Assembly (NCBI GenBank): GCA_000973525.1
Contig: CP004391.1
Location: 682,001-746,000 of the forward strand
From: Pasteurella multocida subsp. multocida OH4807
GTDB taxonomy: Bacteria; Pseudomonadota; Gammaproteobacteria; Enterobacterales; Pasteurellaceae
DNA length: 64,000 nucleotides
Direction of reading: 5' to 3'
This document shows, in pieces, positions 29,177 to 41,070 of the stretch (positions are counted from its first letter, which is position 1; each line of letters starts with the position of its first letter). The position numbers and the translations under genes were made by a program. The notes under the pieces were generated by a model. That model was not told the origin of the DNA. It saw nothing but the letters and a program-made list of their open reading frames with translations, and searched no databases.

Positions 29177-30226
29177 ATGTCAACCTTGCTGATCGATCTG
29201 AAAAATCAAGAACTTTCATCTGAAGAAGTTGAACTTTTACATCACCCGCTTGTTGCGGGTTTAATTTTGTTCACGCGAAATTTTTATGACCGCCAACAAA
29301 TTCAAGCATTAATTCAATCCGTACGTCAACGTGTAAAAAAAGACCTGTTAATTACAGTAGACCAAGAAGGTGGACGAGTACAACGCTTTCGCCCAGGTTT
29401 TACTCAATTACCTGCTATGCAGGCGTTCGCAGAATTGCTGTCTGATCCACAACAACGCTTAGATATGGCACAACAAGCAGGCTGGCAAATGGCGGCGGAA
29501 ATGGTAGCCTTGGATATTGATCTTAGCTTTGCACCAGTATTAGATCTTGGTCATCAATGCCAAGCCATTGGTGACCGCAGTTTTCATCAAGACGCAGAGA
29601 TGACTACGAAGCTCGCTACAGCATTTATTCAAGGAATGCAACAAGCAGGCATGGCGGCAACGGGCAAGCATTTTCCTGGGCATGGTCATGTCATCGCTGA
29701 TTCACATTTAGAAACCCCTTATGACGATCGTACAAAAGCAGACATTTTTTCCAAAGATCTCGTCCCATTTCAACAGCTTATTCAGCAAAATTTACTCCAT
29801 GCGGTGATGCCAGCCCATGTCATTTATAGCCAATGTGATGCGCAGCCTGCGAGTGGATCACATTACTGGTTAAAAGAGGTCTTACGCCAGCAACTTGGCT
29901 TCCAAGGTGCGATTTTTTCTGATGATTTAGGCATGAAAGGTGCGGGCTTTATGGGCAATTTCGTAGAACGTTGTGAACAATCGCTCAATGCAGGTTGTGA
30001 TTTACTACTCCTTTGTAATGAACGAGAAGGCGTGATTCAAGTATTAGACAATTTAATGCTCTCAGAAAGCCAAGCTGACTTTAGACAGCGTCAGAATCGT
30101 TTACGCCAATTATTTAAACGTCGGTCGTTCAACTGGTCAACATTAGAATCTACATCCCGTTGGCTTGAAAACCATAAAAAACTGAGCGCACTTCAGCAAG
30201 CATGGCTTGATAAGAAATCGACATAA
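29177..30226 (+). CDS. nagZ: Beta-N-acetylhexosaminidase NagZ
   Basis: Cytoplasmic GH3 enzyme that removes GlcNAc from anhydro-muropeptides in peptidoglycan recycling. 349 aa TIM barrel; the conserved [14 protein letters not shown] loop supplies the catalytic His/Asp dyad and [11 protein letters not shown] the nucleophile Asp. Works in the same pathway as AmpD (16881-17444). Confidence 0.96.
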   Translation: MSTLLIDLKNQELSSEEVELLHHPLVAGLILFTRNFYDRQQIQALIQSVRQRVKKDLLITVDQEGGRVQRFRPGFTQLPAMQAFAELLSDPQQRLDMAQQAGWQMAAEMVALDIDLSFAPVLDLGHQCQAIGDRSFHQDAEMTTKLATAFIQGMQQAGMAATGKHFPGHGHVIADSHLETPYDDRTKADIFSKDLVPFQQLIQQNLLHAVMPAHVIYSQCDAQPASGSHYWLKEVLRQQLGFQGAIFSDDLGMKGAGFMGNFVERCEQSLNAGCDLLLLCNEREGVIQVLDNLMLSESQADFRQRQNRLRQLFKRRSFNWSTLESTSRWLENHKKLSALQQAWLDKKST

Positions 30227-30236
30227 CAATTCGCCT

Positions 30237-31403
30237 ATGCAACTCACAATTCCTTGTCCGCATTACCAATTAAATCAATGCCGCTCATGCCAATGGCTAA
30301 GTCTACCTTATGCCAAACAGCTTGAGCGTAAAATGGCACATTTAACACAGCAGCTAACTCAATTAGACTGTTCGAAAACCACATGGGTCGCACCGTATAC
30401 CTCACCACTCACCGCATTTCGCAATAAAGCCAAAATGGCGGTCAGCGGTATGGTAGAACGCCCTATTTTGAGCCACCCACAAAGCACGACGGATTTAACA
30501 GACTGCCCACTTTATCCAACCCATTTTGCTCAGATTTTTACCGTGTTAAAAGATTTTATTGCGCGTGCAGGCTTAGTGCCTTACAACATTGCAAAGCAAA
30601 AAGGGGAGCTCAAATATATTCTATTGACTGAAAGCCAAATGGACGGCGGTTTAATGCTCCGATTTGTGCTACGTTCAGAAACTAAATTGCCCTTAATTCA
30701 ACGTGAATTGGCGGGCTTAATGGCAAAATTGCCACAATTAAACGTGGTCAGTGTGAATATTCAGCCGCAACACGCGGCTATTTTGGAAGGGGAAAAAGAA
30801 ATTTTTCTCACGCAACAACACACGTTACCCGAATCGTTTAATCACATTCCACTTTTTATTCGTCCACAAGGTTTTTTCCAAACCAATCCCAAAGTAGCAG
30901 AAGGGTTATATGGCACAGCACAACAATGGATTAAAGATTTACCCATCAGCCGCCTTTGGGATTTATTCTGTGGCGTGGGTGGTTTTGGTCTACATTGTGC
31001 AGCGTTGTTGCAACAAACTCATCCAGATAAAGACATTGAATTGACGGGGATTGAAATTTCGGCGTCTGCCATTGCCGCGGCAACACAATCCGCACAACAA
31101 TTAGGTTTAAAAAATGTGAGCTTCCAAGCACTTGATGCCAAGAATTTTGCATTTGAACAAAGCCAAACGCCCGATTTAGTGATAGTGAATCCCCCCCGTC
31201 GTGGCATTGGTACGGAGTTGGCGCAATTTCTGAATCAATTGGCACCGCACTTTATTCTCTATTCAAGTTGTAATGCCGAAACAATGGGCAAAGATTTAAC
31301 AGGATTGAACGACTATCAATTACAAAAAATTCAATTATTTGATATGTTCCCGCACTCGCATCATTATGAAGTGCTGTGTTTGCTAGTCCGAAAAACCAAG
31401 TAG
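30237..31403 (+). CDS. rlmC: 23S rRNA (uracil-747-C5)-methyltransferase RlmC
   Basis: SAM-dependent RNA m5U methyltransferase, 388 aa from ATG 30237. N-terminal Fe-S cysteines C-x5-C-x2-C in [15 protein letters not shown] loop [13 protein letters not shown]; catalytic Cys in [14 protein letters not shown] start at 30207 would overlap nagZ and adds ten residues. Last gene of the hinT operon. Confidence 0.93.
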   Translation: MQLTIPCPHYQLNQCRSCQWLSLPYAKQLERKMAHLTQQLTQLDCSKTTWVAPYTSPLTAFRNKAKMAVSGMVERPILSHPQSTTDLTDCPLYPTHFAQIFTVLKDFIARAGLVPYNIAKQKGELKYILLTESQMDGGLMLRFVLRSETKLPLIQRELAGLMAKLPQLNVVSVNIQPQHAAILEGEKEIFLTQQHTLPESFNHIPLFIRPQGFFQTNPKVAEGLYGTAQQWIKDLPISRLWDLFCGVGGFGLHCAALLQQTHPDKDIELTGIEISASAIAAATQSAQQLGLKNVSFQALDAKNFAFEQSQTPDLVIVNPPRRGIGTELAQFLNQLAPHFILYSSCNAETMGKDLTGLNDYQLQKIQLFDMFPHSHHYEVLCLLVRKTK

Positions 31404-31419
31404 TGCTTTCAACATATAA

Positions 31420-31450
31420 AAAACGGTGGATATTCCCACCGCTCTTTTTT
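31420..31450. terminator. Bidirectional terminator rlmC / pfkA
   Basis: CGGTGG-ATATTC-CCACCG with A6 on the left and CTCTTTTTT on the right, between convergent genes. Confidence 0.88.
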
Positions 31451-31467
31451 ATCTCACCTACACCGAA

Positions 31468-32433
31468 TTAGTCTAAACGTTTAGAAAGCGCTAACCAATC
31501 TGCTTTAAATTCACGACGCATATTATTGATTGCATCAATAATATCATGATGAACAAGATGTTCATTTTGGATACCGACGCAGTATCCTCCTTTGCCTTGT
31601 AGCAAGAGATCCACCGCATAAACGCCCATACGAGAACCTAAAATACGGTCAAATGCACAAGGTGTACCACCACGTTGGATATGTCCTAAAATCGTCGCAC
31701 GTGTTTCATGATGAACACGTTCTTCGATCTCACGTGCTAATTCATTCACGTCACAGATTAATTCGGTAATCGCGATAATCGCATGACGTTTCCCTTTGAT
31801 GATACTACGTTCAATTTGCTGAATCAGCTCTTCACGGTTAAAGGCGACTTCTGAGGCTACAATATATTCACAACCGCCCGCGATGCCTGCCGAAATCGCT
31901 AAGTCACTACAATGGCGTCCCATAATTTCTACGATAGAAATACGTTGATGTGAACTTGATGTATCACGTAAACGGTCAATCGCTTCTACAGCCGTCTCAA
32001 GCGCAGTTTGATAACCGATCGTATAGTCTGTTCCTGCCACGTCATTATCAATCGTACCTGGAATCCCAACACATGGAAAACCATGTTCTTCTGTCAACAA
32101 TTTCGCGCCCATATAAGATCCGTCGCCACCGATTACTACTAATGCATCAATACCATGTGAACGTAAAATCTCTGCACATTTAGCACGTACTTCAGGGTTT
32201 TTAAATTCAGGAAAACGTGCCGACCCCAAGAATGTTCCACCACGATTAATCACATCTGACACACTGTAACGTGTCATTTGTTTAATTTTATTGTGATATA
32301 AACCGTAGTAACCTTCATAAATACCATAGACCTCTAACCCTTCTGATAGCGCTGAACGTACTACACCACGAATGGCGGCATTCATACCTGGTGCATCACC
32401 ACCACTAGTTAACACTGCTATTTTTTTTATCAT
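31468..32433 (-). CDS. pfkA: 6-phosphofructokinase
   Basis: Key ATP-dependent glycolytic kinase. 321 aa from ATG 32433 ([20 protein letters not shown]), one residue longer than E. coli PfkA. ATP loop GGDGSYMGA, catalytic [17 protein letters not shown], and [10 protein letters not shown] for fructose-6-phosphate. The upstream ATG at 32451 adds six residues. Single gene. Confidence 0.97.
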   Translation of the reverse strand: MIKKIAVLTSGGDAPGMNAAIRGVVRSALSEGLEVYGIYEGYYGLYHNKIKQMTRYSVSDVINRGGTFLGSARFPEFKNPEVRAKCAEILRSHGIDALVVIGGDGSYMGAKLLTEEHGFPCVGIPGTIDNDVAGTDYTIGYQTALETAVEAIDRLRDTSSSHQRISIVEIMGRHCSDLAISAGIAGGCEYIVASEVAFNREELIQQIERSIIKGKRHAIIAITELICDVNELAREIEERVHHETRATILGHIQRGGTPCAFDRILGSRMGVYAVDLLLQGKGGYCVGIQNEHLVHHDIIDAINNMRREFKADWLALSKRLD

Positions 32434-32529
32434 AATTCCAGCCTTTTTCACTAAAAAATCAATTCAAAATCGTCGCTAAGATTACACTATTCACTAACAG
32501 TGCTCTAGCAAAATTTATCAAAAAACTTA

Positions 32530-33444
32530 TTACATTTGATCTAGTTTCGCATTTTCTAATTTTTCTGCTTGTACGACACTCGTGGGTTCATGATGAATGA
32601 CAATATCCACTAATGAAAAAGCGCTTCTCAAACGCTGTTCAAGTTGCTCTGTAATATCATGAGCGTCTAAGAACGACAAATGATCATCCAGCTCTAAATC
32701 AAACTGAATAAAGCGAACCGCCCCTGATTGACGGGTACGCAAATCATGAAAACCTAGAATACGGGGATCGGATACAATGATCTGTTCAATTCGCTGAATT
32801 TCTTCATCTGGTAAAGCACGATCTAACAACAATTGTACTGCATCAAATAACATCTTAAGTGCGCTCACTAAAATATAGATGGCAATCACAATTGCTCCGA
32901 TGGCATCGGCAATCACCACATCCCACAAGGTCAAAACCAATGAAAATAAAATCACCACATTCATCAACAAATCTGTTTGATAATGTAGCCGATCTGCCTT
33001 AATCGCAGGGCTATCTGTTTTCTTCACAATGCAACTTTGGTAATAAACCAATGCGGAGGTAATCAGGAGAGAAAAACAAATCACACCAATACCTAGTGTG
33101 GTCTTTTCCAAAGGTTGTGGCTCATTCAAACGATGAATCCCCTGCAATAACAGAAAGGCGGCAGAACCAGAAATAAAGGCACTTTGAATCAATGAAGCAA
33201 GTGATTCTGCTTTGCCATGACCAAAAGAATGGTTTTCATCTGCTGGCATCAGCGCAAAACGTAAAATCACCATATTTAAGAAAGAGGCTGCCAAATCTAA
33301 GGTCGAATCCACAACAGACGCCAACATACTGACCGCTCCAGTTTCCCACCACGCAAAGCCTTTCACTAAAATCAACATCAATGCAGTATAAACCGCACAA
33401 TTCGCTGCCTTTTTAACCTGTGAGGAGTAAAGCTTTTCTTCCAT
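32530..33444 (-). CDS. fieF: Cation-efflux pump FieF (CDF family)
   Basis: Proton-driven Zn/Fe(II)/Cd exporter, 304 aa. Six membrane segments; metal site DSTLD on helix 2 and HYQTDLLMN (HxxxD-type) on helix 5; cytoplasmic ferredoxin-like domain with HDLRTRQSG and HDITEQLE. It begins one base before the stop of the upstream lipoprotein, so these genes form a unit with yaaA and ung. Confidence 0.94.
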   Translation of the reverse strand: MEEKLYSSQVKKAANCAVYTALMLILVKGFAWWETGAVSMLASVVDSTLDLAASFLNMVILRFALMPADENHSFGHGKAESLASLIQSAFISGSAAFLLLQGIHRLNEPQPLEKTTLGIGVICFSLLITSALVYYQSCIVKKTDSPAIKADRLHYQTDLLMNVVILFSLVLTLWDVVIADAIGAIVIAIYILVSALKMLFDAVQLLLDRALPDEEIQRIEQIIVSDPRILGFHDLRTRQSGAVRFIQFDLELDDHLSFLDAHDITEQLEQRLRSAFSLVDIVIHHEPTSVVQAEKLENAKLDQM

Positions 33445-34011
33445 CTATTTACAAGTCCATTGCCAATCATGTGCTTTTACATGTTTCATTTCTTTTTCTA
33501 CCACATATTTCTTCAAATAACGCACCACTTTTTCATTGGTCATGTGACGCAATCTTTTCGTTTTGGGGACTTTTAAAGAATATTGATATTGCACAAAACC
33601 ACAATTTTGTATAGTTTTCCCTTTAGCAACATCCACTTGCCAGTCGTTATTTTTTACCGTGGGCTCATAAATTACATAAGCGTACAAGCTGTCTTCTTCA
33701 CTTTGCAATTTAAAGTGTTTCACACCCGTATTATGATAAACACGTGAACGTAATGCGACCCGCTCATCTAAAGTCAGCTTTGCCTGATTACGATCGAATA
33801 ATAATTCCACTGCACTTTTCCACGTTTCTAATTGTTCATCATTTTCAAGGTAGAAAAAACGCGCCATTGTACCTAAATCTTGCTGTGCAACAAGCTGATA
33901 AGTGTGTTTATTATGAGTCAGTTGTTGTGGAACAAGAAGTTGTGAATTAGATGCACAGCCGCCTAACAGCAAAGCGAAAAGTGCGGTTAACATTAAGCGA
34001 TTTTTTTGCAT
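33445..34011 (-). CDS. Uncharacterised lipoprotein
   Basis: 188 aa from ATG 34011 (MQKNRLML...). Lipobox LGGC, mature from Cys18. The body is mixed alpha/beta with several conserved-looking Trp/Tyr residues and ends in HDWQWTCK. I do not recognise the family; similar-looking proteins accompany yaaA/fieF in Pasteurellaceae, but I cannot confirm this without a search. An uptake core sits in the signal-peptide codons (33979-33987). Confidence 0.75.
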   Translation of the reverse strand: MQKNRLMLTALFALLLGGCASNSQLLVPQQLTHNKHTYQLVAQQDLGTMARFFYLENDEQLETWKSAVELLFDRNQAKLTLDERVALRSRVYHNTGVKHFKLQSEEDSLYAYVIYEPTVKNNDWQVDVAKGKTIQNCGFVQYQYSLKVPKTKRLRHMTNEKVVRYLKKYVVEKEMKHVKAHDWQWTCK

Positions 34012-34012
34012 A

Positions 34013-34789
34013 TTATTCCGCCAAATCACGTTTAAAAATCCATTCTGTTTTAGTTGAGCTCATGGAATCAAAACAGTACCCTGCTAAATCAAACTCTTTG
34101 AGCTGCTCGGCTTCAGTGACACGCTGTTGAATCATATAACGGCACATTAAGCCACGTGCTTTTTTCGCATAAAAGCTAATCACTTTATAACGCCCATTTT
34201 TGTTATCTAAAAACACAGGCTTAATGATGGTTGCTTTTAGTGTATTTTCGTTCACTGCTTTATAGTATTCATCTGATGCAAGATTAATTAAGAGATCATC
34301 CCCCTGTTCATCGATAGCCTGTTGTAATGCCGTCGTAATCACATTGCCCCAAAAGGCATATAGATCTTTTCCTCGCGGATTTGCTAATTTCGTCCCCATT
34401 TCCAAACGATAAGGCTGCATCAAATCTAAGGGTTTTAATAAACCATATAATCCCGACAACATACGCAAATGTTGTTGTGCAAATTGCACATCTTGTACTG
34501 ATAAAGATTCTACGTCCAGCCCCGTATACACATCGCCTTTAAAAGCATAAATCGCTGCTCGTGCATTGTGTTCATTATGTGTTTTTTGCCACTCGGCAAA
34601 GCGCGCCGCATTTAATCCCGCGAGTTTGTCGCTAATCGACATTAACGAAGCCAGTTGAGCAGGAGAAAATTGACGACAAATTGCGATTAACTGCTCACTG
34701 TAATCAGTTAATATGGGTTGAGAAAAAGGTAATTTAGGCGTATCACTCTCAAAATCTAAGGTTTTTGCAGGTGAAATAATGGCTAACAT
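34013..34789 (-). CDS. yaaA: Peroxide-stress DNA-binding protein YaaA
   Basis: 258-aa DUF328 protein that lowers intracellular iron and DNA damage under H2O2. Landmarks [39 protein letters not shown] and [12 protein letters not shown] are characteristic. It sits between ung and a lipoprotein; its position next to fieF, an iron-capable exporter, is a plausible functional link but only inference. Confidence 0.94.
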   Translation of the reverse strand: MLAIISPAKTLDFESDTPKLPFSQPILTDYSEQLIAICRQFSPAQLASLMSISDKLAGLNAARFAEWQKTHNEHNARAAIYAFKGDVYTGLDVESLSVQDVQFAQQHLRMLSGLYGLLKPLDLMQPYRLEMGTKLANPRGKDLYAFWGNVITTALQQAIDEQGDDLLINLASDEYYKAVNENTLKATIIKPVFLDNKNGRYKVISFYAKKARGLMCRYMIQQRVTEAEQLKEFDLAGYCFDSMSSTKTEWIFKRDLAE

Positions 34790-34807
34790 AATGTGTTCTT
34801 CCTGTTT

Positions 34808-35476
34808 TTAACGTGAATTTAATTGCCATTGAATCGGTGATAATCCTTGTTGGATTAAGTATTCATTGGTTTTAGAAAAATGGCGGCATCCAAAAAAACC
34901 ACGATGCGCAGATAATGGTGAAGGATGAGGTGCGGTCAAAACACAGTGTTTTTTGCGGTCAATAAATTGCCCTTTCTTTTGAGCATGGCTTCCCCAAAGT
35001 AAAAAAACGAGATGCTCGCGCTGTTCATTTAATACAGAGATCACACGATCCGTAAACGTCTCCCAACCAAAATTCGCATGAGAATGGGCCTGCCCTTGCT
35101 CAACAGTCAACACTGTATTAAGCATTAACACCCCCTGTTGTGCCCAAGGGATTAAATAGCCATGATTGGGAATCTGAAAGCCTGCGACATCTTGTGACAG
35201 TTCTTTATACATATTCATCAAAGAAGGAGGGGGAGTAACGCCTGGTTTAACGGAAAACGCCAGACCATGTGCTTGGTTAGGACCATGATAAGGATCCTGT
35301 CCTAAAATTACGACTTTTACTTTATCAAACTCTGTCAATTGAAATGCACTAAATACTTCTTGTGGAGGTGGATAAATGACTTTGCCAGATGCTCTTGCTT
35401 GATGAACTAACTCCAAAATTTGTTTAAAATAAGGTTGCTCTTTTTCGACACCAATCACATCTTTCCACGTTTTCAT
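34808..35476 (-). CDS. ung: Uracil-DNA glycosylase
   Basis: Family 1 UNG, 222 aa, excises uracil from DNA. Water-activating loop [18 protein letters not shown] and minor-groove loop [15 protein letters not shown] are intact. First gene of ung-yaaA-lipoprotein-fieF on the minus strand. Confidence 0.97.
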   Translation of the reverse strand: MKTWKDVIGVEKEQPYFKQILELVHQARASGKVIYPPPQEVFSAFQLTEFDKVKVVILGQDPYHGPNQAHGLAFSVKPGVTPPPSLMNMYKELSQDVAGFQIPNHGYLIPWAQQGVLMLNTVLTVEQGQAHSHANFGWETFTDRVISVLNEQREHLVFLLWGSHAQKKGQFIDRKKHCVLTAPHPSPLSAHRGFFGCRHFSKTNEYLIQQGLSPIQWQLNSR

Positions 35477-35612
35477 TTTTCCCTCCGTTCAATGGTAGAC
35501 TGATTATAAATAACTTCACATAAAATTGACAGTTACAGACTATCAAATGTTAAATACTTGTTTGATTTTTGTTAAAACAAAGTACATATAAATCAAAAAG
35601 TTACAAATAATT

Positions 35613-35626
35613 TTGACTTAAATCAA
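35613..35626. promoter_or_regulatory. FNR-type site upstream of grcA
   Basis: TTGACTTAAATCAA, one mismatch to the FNR palindrome TTGAT-N4-ATCAA, about 130 bp before the grcA ATG. A second, poorer site TTGAAATCATCAA lies at 35675-35687. E. coli grcA (yfiD) also has two FNR sites. Confidence 0.65.
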
Positions 35627-35751
35627 AATTTAAAAATTACATGATAAAAATACTTTGTTCTATGTCAAAACAATTTGAAATCATCAAAATTTTTGATAAA
35701 ATCGCGAACAATTTAAACTGATTAACAAATCGCCAATTTAGGAGGCATACC

Positions 35752-36135
35752 ATGATTAAAGGGATTCAAATTACCCAAGCAGCTAATGACAATTTATTAA
35801 ACTCATTTTGGTTATTAGATAGCGACAAAGGTGAAGCGCGTTGTTTATGCGCTAAAGGCGAGTTCGTTGAAGATCAAATCGTGGCAGTAAGCGAATTAGG
35901 TCAAATCGAATATCGTGAATTGCCAGTTGATGTCGCACCAACAGTGAAAGTTGAAGGTGGTCAACACTTAAACGTAAACGTATTGCGTCGTGAAACATTA
36001 GAAGATGCAGTAAACAACCCAGAAAAATACCCACAATTAACCATCCGTGTTTCTGGTTACGCAGTACGCTTCAACTCATTAACACCAGAACAACAACGTG
36101 ATGTGATTACTCGTACTTTCACAGAAAGTTTATAA
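35752..36135 (+). CDS. grcA: Autonomous glycyl-radical cofactor GrcA
   Basis: 127-aa spare part for oxygen-damaged pyruvate formate-lyase: it carries its own glycyl-radical loop [13 protein letters not shown], activated by PflA, and replaces the broken PflB C-terminus. The C-terminal ~64 residues copy the PflB end. AGGAGG lies upstream of the ATG, implying high expression. Monocistronic. Confidence 0.96.
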   Translation: MIKGIQITQAANDNLLNSFWLLDSDKGEARCLCAKGEFVEDQIVAVSELGQIEYRELPVDVAPTVKVEGGQHLNVNVLRRETLEDAVNNPEKYPQLTIRVSGYAVRFNSLTPEQQRDVITRTFTESL

Positions 36136-36157
36136 TCCATTACGCCTATTTATCACG

Positions 36158-36186
36158 ATGCCCCAACATGTTTGGGGCATTTTTAT
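36158..36186 (+). terminator. Terminator of grcA
   Basis: ATGCCCCAA-CATG-TTGGGGCAT followed by TTTTATT. Confidence 0.92.
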
Positions 36187-36314
36187 TCCCTACATTCTGC
36201 TCCACGGCTTATTTCGCCGTACTTTTCAGCTATTGCTAGCGAACAAGTGAATATTCAGGTAAAATCTTCCAGTTTAACTTTATCGAATTTTTATACATAA
36301 ATTGATTTTTTAAT

Positions 36315-38111
36315 ATGAAGAATATACGTAACTTTTCTATTATTGCGCACATTGACCACGGTAAATCCACCTTATCTGACCGTTTAATTCAAACCTGTGG
36401 TGGTTTATCCGATCGTGAGATGGAAGCGCAAGTCCTTGACTCGATGGATCTTGAACGTGAGCGCGGCATCACGATCAAAGCACAAAGTGTAACCTTAAAT
36501 TACACCGCAAAAGATGGCGAAACCTATCAATTAAACTTCATTGATACACCAGGGCACGTTGACTTCTCTTATGAAGTCTCACGTTCATTAGCCGCGTGTG
36601 AAGGCGCCTTATTAGTTGTAGACGCAGGACAAGGGGTAGAAGCCCAAACCCTAGCAAACTGTTATACCGCAATCGAAATGAATCTCGAAGTGGTACCTAT
36701 CTTAAATAAAATTGACTTACCTGCGGCAGATCCTGAACGTGTTGCCGAAGAAATCGAAGACATCGTCGGTATTGACGCAATGGAAGCGGTACGCTGCTCA
36801 GCGAAAACAGGGCTTGGTATTGAAGATGTATTAGAAGAAATCGTTCATAAAATTCCTGCACCAGAAGGCGATCCAAACGCACCGTTACAAGCATTAATCA
36901 TCGATTCTTGGTTTGACAACTACCTAGGTGTTGTGTCTTTAGTACGTATTAAAAATGGTACCTTACGCAAAGGTGATAAGATCAAAGTGATGTCAACAGG
37001 ACAATCTTACAACGTTGATCGTCTTGGTATCTTTACTCCAAAACAAGTGGATACCACGGTATTAAATTGCGGTGAAGTCGGTTGGGTCGTGTGTGCCATC
37101 AAAGACATTTTAGGCGCACCTGTAGGGGATACTCTCACTTTACACAACAACCCTGCCTCTTCTGTATTACCAGGCTTTAAAAAAGTCAAACCTCAAGTTT
37201 ATGCAGGATTATTCCCGATCAGTTCAGACGACTATGAAGCCTTTCGTGACGCATTAGGCAAATTAAGCCTTAACGATGCGTCATTGTTCTATGAACCAGA
37301 AAATTCGACCGCACTTGGTTTTGGCTTCCGCTGTGGTTTCTTAGGTCTTTTACATATGGAAATCATTCAAGAACGTTTAGAACGCGAATACGATCTTGAT
37401 CTGATTACAACTGCACCTACCGTAGTGTACGAAGTAGAAAAAACTGATGGTGAAGTGATTTATGTGGATAGTCCTTCAAAACTTCCACCGTTAAATAACA
37501 TTGCAGAAATTCGTGAACCAATTGCAGAATGTAATATGTTGTTACCACAAACCTACTTAGGTAACGTGATTACACTTTGTGTGGAAAAACGCGGTGTACA
37601 AACTCATATGGTATATCACGGTAACCAAGTGGCACTGACTTATGAAATCCCAATGGGTGAAGTGGTTCTCGACTTCTTCGACCGCTTAAAATCCACATCA
37701 CGTGGGTATGCCTCACTGGATTACGGTTTCAAACGCTTCCAAGCAGCGGATATGGTTCGTGTTGATATTATGATTAACGGCGAACGTGTTGATGCCCTCG
37801 CGTTAATCGTACACAAAGACAATGCGCCTTATCGCGGTCGTGAGTTAGTGGAAAAAATGCGTGAATTGATTCCACGTCAACAATTTGATATTGCTATTCA
37901 AGCTGCCATTGGTAACCACATTATTGCGCGTTCAACCGTAAAACAATTACGTAAAAACGTCTTAGCAAAATGTTATGGTGGGGACGTCAGCCGTAAGAAA
38001 AAACTGTTACAGAAACAGAAAGAAGGAAAAAAACGCATGAAATCTTTAGGTAACGTAGAAGTACCACAAGAAGCATTTTTAGCGATTTTACACGTTGGAA
38101 AAGATAAATAA
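36315..38111 (+). CDS. lepA: Elongation factor 4 (LepA)
   Basis: 598-aa ribosome-associated GTPase. G1 [10 protein letters not shown]3 DTPGH, G4 NKID; then EF-G-like domains and the LepA-specific C-terminal domain ending in [21 protein letters not shown]. First gene of lepA-lepB-rnc-era, a classic order. Confidence 0.97.
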   Translation: MKNIRNFSIIAHIDHGKSTLSDRLIQTCGGLSDREMEAQVLDSMDLERERGITIKAQSVTLNYTAKDGETYQLNFIDTPGHVDFSYEVSRSLAACEGALLVVDAGQGVEAQTLANCYTAIEMNLEVVPILNKIDLPAADPERVAEEIEDIVGIDAMEAVRCSAKTGLGIEDVLEEIVHKIPAPEGDPNAPLQALIIDSWFDNYLGVVSLVRIKNGTLRKGDKIKVMSTGQSYNVDRLGIFTPKQVDTTVLNCGEVGWVVCAIKDILGAPVGDTLTLHNNPASSVLPGFKKVKPQVYAGLFPISSDDYEAFRDALGKLSLNDASLFYEPENSTALGFGFRCGFLGLLHMEIIQERLEREYDLDLITTAPTVVYEVEKTDGEVIYVDSPSKLPPLNNIAEIREPIAECNMLLPQTYLGNVITLCVEKRGVQTHMVYHGNQVALTYEIPMGEVVLDFFDRLKSTSRGYASLDYGFKRFQAADMVRVDIMINGERVDALALIVHKDNAPYRGRELVEKMRELIPRQQFDIAIQAAIGNHIIARSTVKQLRKNVLAKCYGGDVSRKKKLLQKQKEGKKRMKSLGNVEVPQEAFLAILHVGKDK

Positions 38112-38120
38112 GGAACGCCC

Positions 38121-39152
38121 ATGTCAAACTTATTTCTCGTAATTTTATTAGCCGTCGGCTTTGGTATGTGGAAGGCATTAGATTATTTTGCCTTACCCAA
38201 TACATTTTCTATTTTACTGATTATTTTAACGGTAATTTCTGGCGTGTTATGGTGTTACCACCGCTTCACCGTTCTACCAAAGCGTGCCCGCCAAATCGTG
38301 CGTGCAGAACAACGCTCAGGTCAACCACTCAGCGAAGCAGAAAAAGCCAAAATAGAACCCATTTCGGAAGGCTCTGCGTTTCTCTCTTCGCTGTTCCCTG
38401 TGCTCGCCTTTGTGCTGATCTTGCGTTCATTTTTGTTTGAACCATTTCAAATTCCCTCTTCCTCTATGGAACCAACATTACGCATTGGCGATTTCTTAGT
38501 GGTAAAAAAATACGCGTATGGCATTAAAGATCCTGTCTTTCAAAATACCTTGATTGAAACAGGTAAACCAGAACGAGGAGATATTGTCGTCTTCAAAGCA
38601 CCACCACAACCTAATGTGGATTATATTAAGCGGATCATCGGGACGCCGGGAGACAAAATTCAATACAATGAAGATACTCGCCAGTTAACACTTACTTACG
38701 CAAAAGATGGAAAAGAATGTACCGTAAATTGTATCACCAAACCATTTACTTACAGCGAGCCAGTTGAAAATCCCGATTTTCAATATCTCATTGGTCGTAA
38801 TCATAAAGGTGAATACTTGTATGGTCCGAGCCCATTAGAAACTACAGAAACAGGCGATATTTCGCATAAAATTCACTGGTACCCGAATCCTGAAGATCTG
38901 GCAAATGAAGGATTCCGCTATAAAGCCTATCGTTCAAAAAACAATGGGGTTACCGAATGGGTCGTCCCCGAAGGTGAATATTTTGTGATGGGTGATAATC
39001 GCAATAATAGTGAAGACAGTCGTTTCTGGGGATTTGTACCAGAAAAGAACATTGTTGGAAAAGCAACTTACATCTGGTTGAGTTTAGATAAAAAACAAGA
39101 TCAATGGCCGACTGGTCTTCGCCTCGAACGCTTTTTTACCGAAATTAAGTAA
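38121..39152 (+). CDS. lepB: Signal peptidase I
   Basis: 343-aa inner-membrane serine peptidase that removes Sec signal peptides. Two N-terminal membrane segments, catalytic Ser in PSSSMEPTL and catalytic Lys in [13 protein letters not shown]; box [17 protein letters not shown]. Nine bases after lepA. Confidence 0.97.
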   Translation: MSNLFLVILLAVGFGMWKALDYFALPNTFSILLIILTVISGVLWCYHRFTVLPKRARQIVRAEQRSGQPLSEAEKAKIEPISEGSAFLSSLFPVLAFVLILRSFLFEPFQIPSSSMEPTLRIGDFLVVKKYAYGIKDPVFQNTLIETGKPERGDIVVFKAPPQPNVDYIKRIIGTPGDKIQYNEDTRQLTLTYAKDGKECTVNCITKPFTYSEPVENPDFQYLIGRNHKGEYLYGPSPLETTETGDISHKIHWYPNPEDLANEGFRYKAYRSKNNGVTEWVVPEGEYFVMGDNRNNSEDSRFWGFVPEKNIVGKATYIWLSLDKKQDQWPTGLRLERFFTEIK

Positions 39153-39157
39153 AGATA

Positions 39158-39835
39158 ATGACCTCAAATTTAGAACGTTTACAACGCAAACTCGGTTATT
39201 GTTTCAAACAAGAGCCCCTGCTCAAACAAGCCTTAACCCATCGTAGTGCAGCGGTGAAACACAATGAACGTCTTGAGTTTCTTGGTGACGCAATTTTGAA
39301 TTTCACCATAGCCGAAGCGCTGTATCATCAGTTCCCTAAATCCAATGAAGGGGAATTAAGTCGAATGCGAGCGTCGCTCGTCAGAGAACCTACGCTTGCG
39401 ATCTTAGCGCGTGAATTTGAGCTAGGGGATTATATGGCATTAGGCCCTGGAGAATTAAAAAGCGGCGGATTCCGCCGTGAATCTATCTTAGCCGATTGTG
39501 TGGAAGCAATTATCGGTGCCATCTCACTTGATAGCAATTTTGACACCGCCAATCAAGTCATAAAAACCTGGTACCAAACGCTACTTAGCCAAATTAAACC
39601 TGGCGAAAATCAAAAAGATCCCAAAACCCGCTTACAAGAATATTTACAGGGTAAGCGTTTACCCCTACCCACTTATCATGTTGTCGACATCAAAGGGGAA
39701 GCGCATTGTCAAACTTTTACGGTGGAATGTAATATTCAAACGATCGAACGCACTTTTGTTGGCATCGGCTCAAGTCGCCGAAAAGCAGAACAAGCTGCGG
39801 CAGAAAAACTTTTACAAGAATTGGAAAACAAATGA
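39158..39835 (+). CDS. rnc: Ribonuclease III
   Basis: 225-aa double-strand-specific RNase for rRNA and mRNA processing. Catalytic signature [11 protein letters not shown] in the N-terminal domain; dsRNA-binding domain from about residue 155 ([13 protein letters not shown]). Its stop overlaps the era start. Confidence 0.97.
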   Translation: MTSNLERLQRKLGYCFKQEPLLKQALTHRSAAVKHNERLEFLGDAILNFTIAEALYHQFPKSNEGELSRMRASLVREPTLAILAREFELGDYMALGPGELKSGGFRRESILADCVEAIIGAISLDSNFDTANQVIKTWYQTLLSQIKPGENQKDPKTRLQEYLQGKRLPLPTYHVVDIKGEAHCQTFTVECNIQTIERTFVGIGSSRRKAEQAAAEKLLQELENK

Positions 39836-40752
39836 CAGAAACCATGTTAACAGACAATAGCACGACTTATTGTGGCTTTATTGCCATCGTCGGTCGTCCC
39901 AATGTTGGCAAATCAACGTTGCTCAATAAAATCTTAGGGCAAAAAATTTCCATCACCTCACGCAAAGCACAAACGACACGACATCGCATTGTTGGAATCC
40001 AAACTGAGGGTCCTTACCAAGCCATTTACGTGGATACGCCAGGGCTTCACATTGAAGAAAAGCGTGCAATTAACCGCTTAATGAATCGTGCGGCAAGTAG
40101 CGCGATCGGCGATGTGGATTTAATTATTTTTGTGGTAGATGGCACACATTGGAACGATGATGATGAAATGGTGCTGAATAAACTACGTGCCGCTAAAGCA
40201 CCCGTTGTATTAGCTATTAACAAAATTGATAACATTAAAAATAAAGAAGAGATGTTACCGTTCATTTCGACGTTAGCTGAAAAATTTGATTTTGCGCATG
40301 TCATACCCATTTCTGCGGAAAAAGGGAAAAACGTCGATGAACTAGAAAAAATTGTACGCCAATCCCTACGTGAAGGGGTACATCATTTCCCCGAGGAATA
40401 TGTCACCGACCGCTCTCAACGTTTTATGGCCTCCGAAATTATTCGAGAAAAACTGATGCGTTTTACTGGTGAAGAATTGCCTTATTCTGTGACAGTAGAA
40501 ATTGAACAATTTAAAGTCAATGAACGCGGTACTTATGAAATCAATGGACTCATTCTTGTCGAGCGAGAAGGTCAAAAGAAAATGGTCATTGGAAACCAAG
40601 GTCAGAAGATTAAACAAATTGGTTCAGAAGCCCGTGCAGATATGGAACGCTTATTTGATAATAAAGTACACCTAGAACTCTGGGTAAAAGTCAAATCAGG
40701 TTGGGCAGACGATGAGCGTGCACTGCGTAGCTTAGGTTATATGGACGAATAA
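39832..40752 (+). CDS. era: GTPase Era
   Basis: 306-aa GTPase for 16S rRNA maturation. G1 [10 protein letters not shown]3 DTPG, G4 NKID; C-terminal KH domain with [20 protein letters not shown] 39832 overlaps the rnc stop (ATGA). The start adds a short N-terminal extension (MTETMLTDN) before the fold, as in Haemophilus. Confidence 0.97.
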   Translation: MTETMLTDNSTTYCGFIAIVGRPNVGKSTLLNKILGQKISITSRKAQTTRHRIVGIQTEGPYQAIYVDTPGLHIEEKRAINRLMNRAASSAIGDVDLIIFVVDGTHWNDDDEMVLNKLRAAKAPVVLAINKIDNIKNKEEMLPFISTLAEKFDFAHVIPISAEKGKNVDELEKIVRQSLREGVHHFPEEYVTDRSQRFMASEIIREKLMRFTGEELPYSVTVEIEQFKVNERGTYEINGLILVEREGQKKMVIGNQGQKIKQIGSEARADMERLFDNKVHLELWVKVKSGWADDERALRSLGYMDE

Positions 40753-40806
40753 GCGTTTCTTCTCCCCAAGTATGCTGCACAATAACAGCGTTCATCTTTC
40801 TATAAT

Positions 40807-40837
40807 AGGCGGCACTCACCATGCTGCCTTTTCTTTT
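40807..40837 (+). terminator. Terminator of era
   Basis: AGGCGGCA-ctcacca-TGCTGCCT with one internal mismatch, followed by TTTCTTTTT. Confidence 0.6.
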
Positions 40838-41002
40838 TACACTAGTCGGTAAAGCCGCTCGCTATGCGATCCATAACAATACTAGCTAACCGCTTCTATC
40901 GTCTATCTTACTGATGCCTAACATGTACTCACCAATACTATACTTCACTTAAGATACGTTGCTCACATAAGCAATAACACACTTATTTACTCATACGATA
41001 TA

Positions 41003-41035
41003 AAAAAATAGGACCTCATAATGAGACCCTATTTT
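41003..41035 (-). terminator. Terminator of the lspB-haemagglutinin operon
   Basis: Minus strand AAAATAGG outer arm with inner CTCAT-TAT... stem and CCTATTTTTTT exit. Confidence 0.8.
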
Positions 41036-41070
41036 GTTGACAACGCTATATTATTAGCAAGTTTCGTTTA

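Larger units (their letters stand above)
40753..41070. other. 318-bp gap between era and the haemagglutinin locus
   Basis: No ORF or RNA gene seen. It holds a probable era terminator near 40807-40837 and the terminator of the minus-strand locus at 41003-41035. The middle is unstructured. Confidence 0.6.

Noticed and set aside
31473..31484. CTAAACGTTTAG palindrome as a PurR-like operator
   Set aside because: It lies in the last codons of pfkA and is explained by coding for SKRLD.
40753..41070. Remnant gene in the era-haemagglutinin gap
   Set aside because: No open frame with a start and ribosome site and no recognisable protein fragment.
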